DNA of 64,000 nt, from the NCBI GenBank assembly GCA_937907245.1, contig CALCUM010000002.1, positions 682,001 through 746,000 of the forward strand. Direction: 5' to 3'. The first letter of the stretch is position 1; each line of letters starts with the position of its first letter. The stretch comes from an uncultured Rhodobiaceae bacterium. GTDB taxonomy: Bacteria > Pseudomonadota > Alphaproteobacteria > RS24. The position numbers were made by a program, and so were the translations under genes. Below are positions 60,862-64,000 of this stretch, in pieces. Under the pieces are notes generated by a model. The model was not told the DNA's origin. It worked only from the letters and a program-made list of their open reading frames with translations, and searched no databases.

Positions 60862-60873
60862 TCCGAGGAAACC

Positions 60874-61413
60874 ATGACTGCCAAATTAGGGCCCGCACTG
60901 GCGCAACTCAGCGCTTGGATTGATATCCTCAATCATAAAATCGGGCGCACCGCCGCTTGGTTGGCACTAGCTATGGTGTTGGTGCAGTTCAGCGTCGTGG
61001 TGTTGCGCTATGTGTTTGGCATTGGCTCTATCCTGCTGCAAGAATCTATCATCTATATGCACGGCGTCTTATTTATGATGGCCGCGGCCGATACATTGCT
61101 GCAAGACGAACATGTGCGCGTAGATATTTTTTACGCGCAAGCCTCCAAAACCCGAAAAGCCCTGATCGATATGCTGGGCTGTTTATTTTTGGTTCTGCCA
61201 TTTTGCGTTTTGCTGTTCACAGTTTCTTTTGATTACGTCTCCCTTTCTTGGTCTGTGCGAGAGGGCTCGCGCGAGACCAGCGGCATTCAAGGCGTCTATC
61301 TTTTGAAGTCCGTGATTTTAGTCTTTGCTGTGCAACTTGGTTTGCAGGCGGTTTCCGGCGTGATTAAAAACGCAACGCTTGTTTTTAGCCAACCGAAAGA
61401 GGCCAGCCAATGA
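60874..61413 (+). CDS. dctQ: TRAP transporter small permease (DctQ)
   Basis: A 179-residue protein with four membrane helices (~25-45, 55-75, 97-117 and 140-160). The QESIIYMHGVLFMMAAADTLLQDEHVRVDIFY segment, with conserved E-x-x-x-Y and HVRVD, is typical of DctQ. It joins the large subunit to the binding protein. It is 12 bp downstream of dctP and overlaps dctM by 4 bp. Confidence 0.92.
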   Translation: MTAKLGPALAQLSAWIDILNHKIGRTAAWLALAMVLVQFSVVVLRYVFGIGSILLQESIIYMHGVLFMMAAADTLLQDEHVRVDIFYAQASKTRKALIDMLGCLFLVLPFCVLLFTVSFDYVSLSWSVREGSRETSGIQGVYLLKSVILVFAVQLGLQAVSGVIKNATLVFSQPKEASQ

Positions 61414-62963
61414 TCCATGCGCTTGACCTGATTATGTTCGCCACCACATGTGCGTTGCTGATGGCTGGCTTTCCTGTCGCCTTTACTTTGGCAGGCGTCG
61501 CTTTGATGTTTGGTTTCATCGGTCACTCTTTTGATATTTTCGATGTTAGTTTTTTCTACGCCCTGCCCCAGCGCATTTTCGGGACCATGACCAATGAAGT
61601 GCTGATGGCGGTGCCGCTATTCGTATTTATGGGCACCATGTTGGAGCGGGCGCGCATTGCCGAAGACTTACTGGAAAATATGAGCCGCTTGTTCGGCACT
61701 TTGCGCGGCGGCTTGGGCATTTCGGTTTCCATCGTTGGCGCGCTATTGGCGGCCTCTACGGGCATTGTTGGCGCGACCGTGGTGACGATGGGCTTGCTGT
61801 CCTTGCCCACCATGTTAAAGCGCGGCTATGACCCCGCCTTGGCGGCAGGCTCCATTGCGGCTGCGGGTACTTTGGGACAAATCATTCCGCCTTCCATCGT
61901 GCTGGTGCTATTGGGCGATGTGATAGCCAATGCCTATCAAAAGGCGCAACTCGAACAAGGCATTTTCTCGCCGGATACTGTTTCGGTTGGCGAACTATTT
62001 GCCGGCTCCTTGCTGCCGGGTCTGGTTTTAGTGGGCTTGTACATCGCCTATCAAATTGGCGTCGCCTATTTGCAACCCCATAAAGCCCCACGCGCCGAGC
62101 CAGAAGGCGACATCGAATGGGGCGCTTTGTTGCAAGCGCTACTTCCGCCTATCTTTCTCATCATCGGCGTTTTGGGCTCAATTTTGGGCGGCATCGCCAC
62201 CCCTACCGAAGCGGCGGCCGTGGGCGCGATTGGCACTATCTTGCTGGCTGGCGAACGCCTCAGCGGCGGCCATACCCTCATTCGGCTGGGCGCTTTGGCC
62301 CTGGCAGCCTTGGTTTTGCAGACCAGCTATATGGATTTGCGGCTCGCGCGCGACACACTCAGCACGCTTGACTATCTCGCCATGGGCGTGGCCCTAAGCT
62401 TATGTGGCTTGCTAGCTGCCGCTGTTTTGGCCAGTTTAGTGCAAAGCTGGCGCGGCGATGTGCTGGGCAGTGTGGTGCGCTCCACCACGCATACGACTTC
62501 CATGGTGTTCATTATTCTTATCGGCGCCGCTCTTTTCTCTCTGGTGTTTCGCGGCCTTGGCGGCGATCAGGCAATTCAAGCCTTGCTAGAAGACCTGCCG
62601 GGCGGTGTTTGGACTGCCGTCGCCGTGGTCATGCTAATTATGTTCCTACTTGGCTTTTTCCTAGATTTTATCGAGATTATTTTTGTCGTCGTGCCGATTG
62701 TTGGGCCTATTCTTTTGTCCATGGGCGTGGATCCGGTTTGGCTGGGCGTGATGATGGCGATTAATTTGCAAACCAGCTTCTTAACGCCGCCGTTTGGATT
62801 TGCGCTATTTTACTTGCGCGGAGTGGCCCCTGCCAGCATTCGCACTAGCCAAATCTACAAAGGCGCTCTGCCCTTTGTGGCCATTCAAATAACTATGTTG
62901 GCGCTTTTGGCGCTATTCCCTCAATTGGCAACTTGGTTGCCTGAAGTCGTGTTTGGAGACTAA
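61410..62963 (+). CDS. dctM: TRAP transporter large permease (DctM)
   Basis: A 517-residue membrane protein with about 12-14 helices. FVFMGTMLERARIAEDLLE, GIVGATVVTMGLLSLPTMLKRGYDPALAAG and GTLGQIIPPSIVLVLLGDV are the ion/substrate-pore signatures of DctM. It takes up the ligand with a Na+ or H+ gradient. It contains an unusually long middle loop (~225-340), where a pair of extra hydrophobic segments occurs, making it longer than the ~430-residue norm. Confidence 0.92.
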   Translation: MIHALDLIMFATTCALLMAGFPVAFTLAGVALMFGFIGHSFDIFDVSFFYALPQRIFGTMTNEVLMAVPLFVFMGTMLERARIAEDLLENMSRLFGTLRGGLGISVSIVGALLAASTGIVGATVVTMGLLSLPTMLKRGYDPALAAGSIAAAGTLGQIIPPSIVLVLLGDVIANAYQKAQLEQGIFSPDTVSVGELFAGSLLPGLVLVGLYIAYQIGVAYLQPHKAPRAEPEGDIEWGALLQALLPPIFLIIGVLGSILGGIATPTEAAAVGAIGTILLAGERLSGGHTLIRLGALALAALVLQTSYMDLRLARDTLSTLDYLAMGVALSLCGLLAAAVLASLVQSWRGDVLGSVVRSTTHTTSMVFIILIGAALFSLVFRGLGGDQAIQALLEDLPGGVWTAVAVVMLIMFLLGFFLDFIEIIFVVVPIVGPILLSMGVDPVWLGVMMAINLQTSFLTPPFGFALFYLRGVAPASIRTSQIYKGALPFVAIQITMLALLALFPQLATWLPEVVFGD

Positions 62964-62966
62964 CCC

Positions 62967-63428
62967 ATGAGAATGCCCAATATGATGGTGACTACTTTTG
63001 CAATTATCCTTGTCGTCGGCTTGCTAGGGTTTTACTGGCGAGACGACAATAGCGTCGGGGATGGCGAGATTGGATTGCAAGTTGGCGTGCCTATTCAGCA
63101 TGCGCTGCAAGCCAGTAAAATTACCCCCATGCCGATTGTTCTGCGCTTGGTTAACAATACCGATGGCGTGGCTAGCTTGGTTGCGGATGGGCCGTGCAAA
63201 TTATTTCGCTATGTCATCACCACAGCCGATGGCGGCTTTGTTCAAGCCGTGCGAAGCCCTGAGGTTTGTGAGGAGACCATCACACGCGGCGCCATTGCCG
63301 AGCGCGATGTGGTGGAAGAAATTCGCCAAGTGCCGCTCGACACCGCGCGCTACCAACCAGGTGCGTATAAAATTCAGGTTAAGTTTTGGAACTACCAAGG
63401 CCAAGCCGAATTTCAGCTGACCGAATAA
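62967..63428 (+). CDS. Hypothetical membrane-anchored protein, possibly BsuPI-like
   Basis: A 153-residue protein with one N-terminal membrane helix (residues ~7-24), then a soluble beta-rich domain. Segments such as MPIVLRLVNNTDGVASLV, YVITTADGGFVQ and GAYKIQVKFWNYQGQAEFQLT loosely recall the BsuPI / intracellular proteinase inhibitor domain. There are two cysteines. I am not confident of the family. It begins 3 bp after dctM and so is probably part of the TRAP operon transcript, but it need not be a transporter component. It converges on parC. Confidence 0.6.
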   Translation: MRMPNMMVTTFAIILVVGLLGFYWRDDNSVGDGEIGLQVGVPIQHALQASKITPMPIVLRLVNNTDGVASLVADGPCKLFRYVITTADGGFVQAVRSPEVCEETITRGAIAERDVVEEIRQVPLDTARYQPGAYKIQVKFWNYQGQAEFQLTE

Positions 63429-63431
63429 GCG

Positions 63432-64000
63432 CTAAAGCCGATTAGCAAAAGCCAGCCCTAGAAGGCCATCGACGGGGAAGCCTTTCGGGCGAACCCGCCC
63501 CGCTTGCGCGCGCAAGCCTTGCCATTCTTCTAGGTCTTCGAACACCCGCTCGCGGCCTGCTTTATCGGTAATTTTCAGACCCTCGGCCGCCACATAGCAG
63601 CGCGCATCGGCCATATGACCGTCGCCATGGCGTTGCAAACGAACGCCCTTGCCGCGTGCCATTTCTGGCACTTCTTCGAGGGCGAAACACAATAGTTTTT
63701 TGTTTTCGCCCAGAACCGCAATGCGGTCCCCAAAGGCTGGCACGCAAATAGCGGCTTCATCAGGGGCTTTCACATTCAAGATTTGCTTGCCCGCCTTACG
63801 GGTCGAAATCAGCTCCGTTTCCGGCACCACAAAGCCATTGCCGACGCGCGAAGCGACCAGCAATTTACGGGCAGGATCGTGGACGAACATCTCAACGATT
63901 TCTTCGGAAGGCTCAATGTCGAGCATTAAGCGCACCGGGTCGCCATTGCCGCGCCCGCCGGGAAGTTTGGAAACCTCTAAAGCATAGGCGCGCCCATTGG
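63432..64000 (-). CDS. parC: DNA topoisomerase IV subunit A, C-terminal part (partial)
   Basis: This is the C-terminal beta-pinwheel region of a type IIA topoisomerase A subunit; the start lies beyond the right edge. The reading frame runs to the window end (GRAYALEVSKLPGGRGNGDPV...). Repeats with RVGNGFVVPETEL and PAFGDRIAVLGENKKLLCF blades are visible. The GRGNGDPVRLMLDIE segment and the closing RPKGFPVDGLLGLA favour ParC over GyrA, as the GyrA-box is absent. The catalytic tyrosine is not in the window. Confidence 0.88.
   Translation of the reverse strand, partial: NGRAYALEVSKLPGGRGNGDPVRLMLDIEPSEEIVEMFVHDPARKLLVASRVGNGFVVPETELISTRKAGKQILNVKAPDEAAICVPAFGDRIAVLGENKKLLCFALEEVPEMARGKGVRLQRHGDGHMADARCYVAAEGLKITDKAGRERVFEDLEEWQGLRAQAGRVRPKGFPVDGLLGLAFANRL

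Overview
The window is a gene-dense stretch of a bacterial chromosome, most likely from an alphaproteobacterium. This rests on gene content, not on a search. The markers are a mitochondrial-type NDUFS4 complex I subunit, the block DUF177 / CBP3-type ubiquinol-cytochrome c chaperone / plsX / fabH / ihfA / MerR, a double cold-shock-domain protein, heme A synthase beside a DUF2842 protein, a K+-independent H+-pyrophosphatase, a RibB with a decayed RibA half, and a Bpt-type aminoacyl transferase. A complete DctPQM TRAP transporter suggests a free-living, probably aquatic heterotroph. No phage, insertion sequence, rRNA operon or CRISPR array was seen. The two outermost genes (metC and parC) are cut by the window edges.

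Layout. 0-6 kb: metC end, a Sel1 protein, a class I amidotransferase-like hydrolase with a patatin-like lipase, ilvD, and a YgjP-type metalloprotease. 6-8 kb: an accessory RTX-repeat lipoprotein gene with tandem repeats, lying between two near-identical terminators beside tRNA-Arg. 8-14.5 kb: NDUFS4, a secreted cyclase-family protein, two tandem LpxL-like acyltransferases facing a GT10 glycosyltransferase, a DoxX protein and an SCP-x-type thiolase. 14.8-17.8 kb: an MTA-phosphorylase-like gene overlapping two 'rSAM/selenodomain-associated' transferase genes (TIGR04283 and TIGR04282 types), converging on an unusual radical SAM gene. This is the most promising candidate for an undescribed pathway. 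18-23 kb: tRNA-Pro, a PaaI-like thioesterase, cold shock protein, sirtuin, hydrolase, glyoxalase I, exported MsrA and tRNA-Glu.

23-30 kb is a minus-strand run of recJ, glpX, hom, an aminotransferase, argC and fabZ. 30-38 kb holds rplM-rpsI, ctaA, tRNA-Pro, MerR-ihfA-fabH-plsX, DUF177, the cytochrome bc1 chaperone and bamE. 38-47.5 kb holds hppA, thiL, nusB and the riboflavin genes ribH-ribB-ribE-ribD, then nrdR and glyA. 47.5-53.4 kb holds a glycerophosphodiesterase, a DUF1295 membrane protein, a valine-degradation operon (acyl-CoA dehydrogenase, 3-hydroxyisobutyryl-CoA hydrolase, 3-hydroxyisobutyrate dehydrogenase) and hemB. 53.4-64 kb holds a lipoprotein-like subtilase, a second hydroxyacid dehydrogenase with a flavin reductase, an SLC13 permease, bpt, the TRAP operon and the start-truncated parC.

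Much of the window is ordinary housekeeping DNA. The accessory signals are the RTX cassette, the radical SAM/transferase cluster, and several short tandem repeats in untranslated DNA: 11-bp at 5.56 kb, 18-bp at 7.5 kb, 32-bp hairpins at 18.65 kb, 20-bp at 32.85 kb and 12-bp at 48.4 kb.
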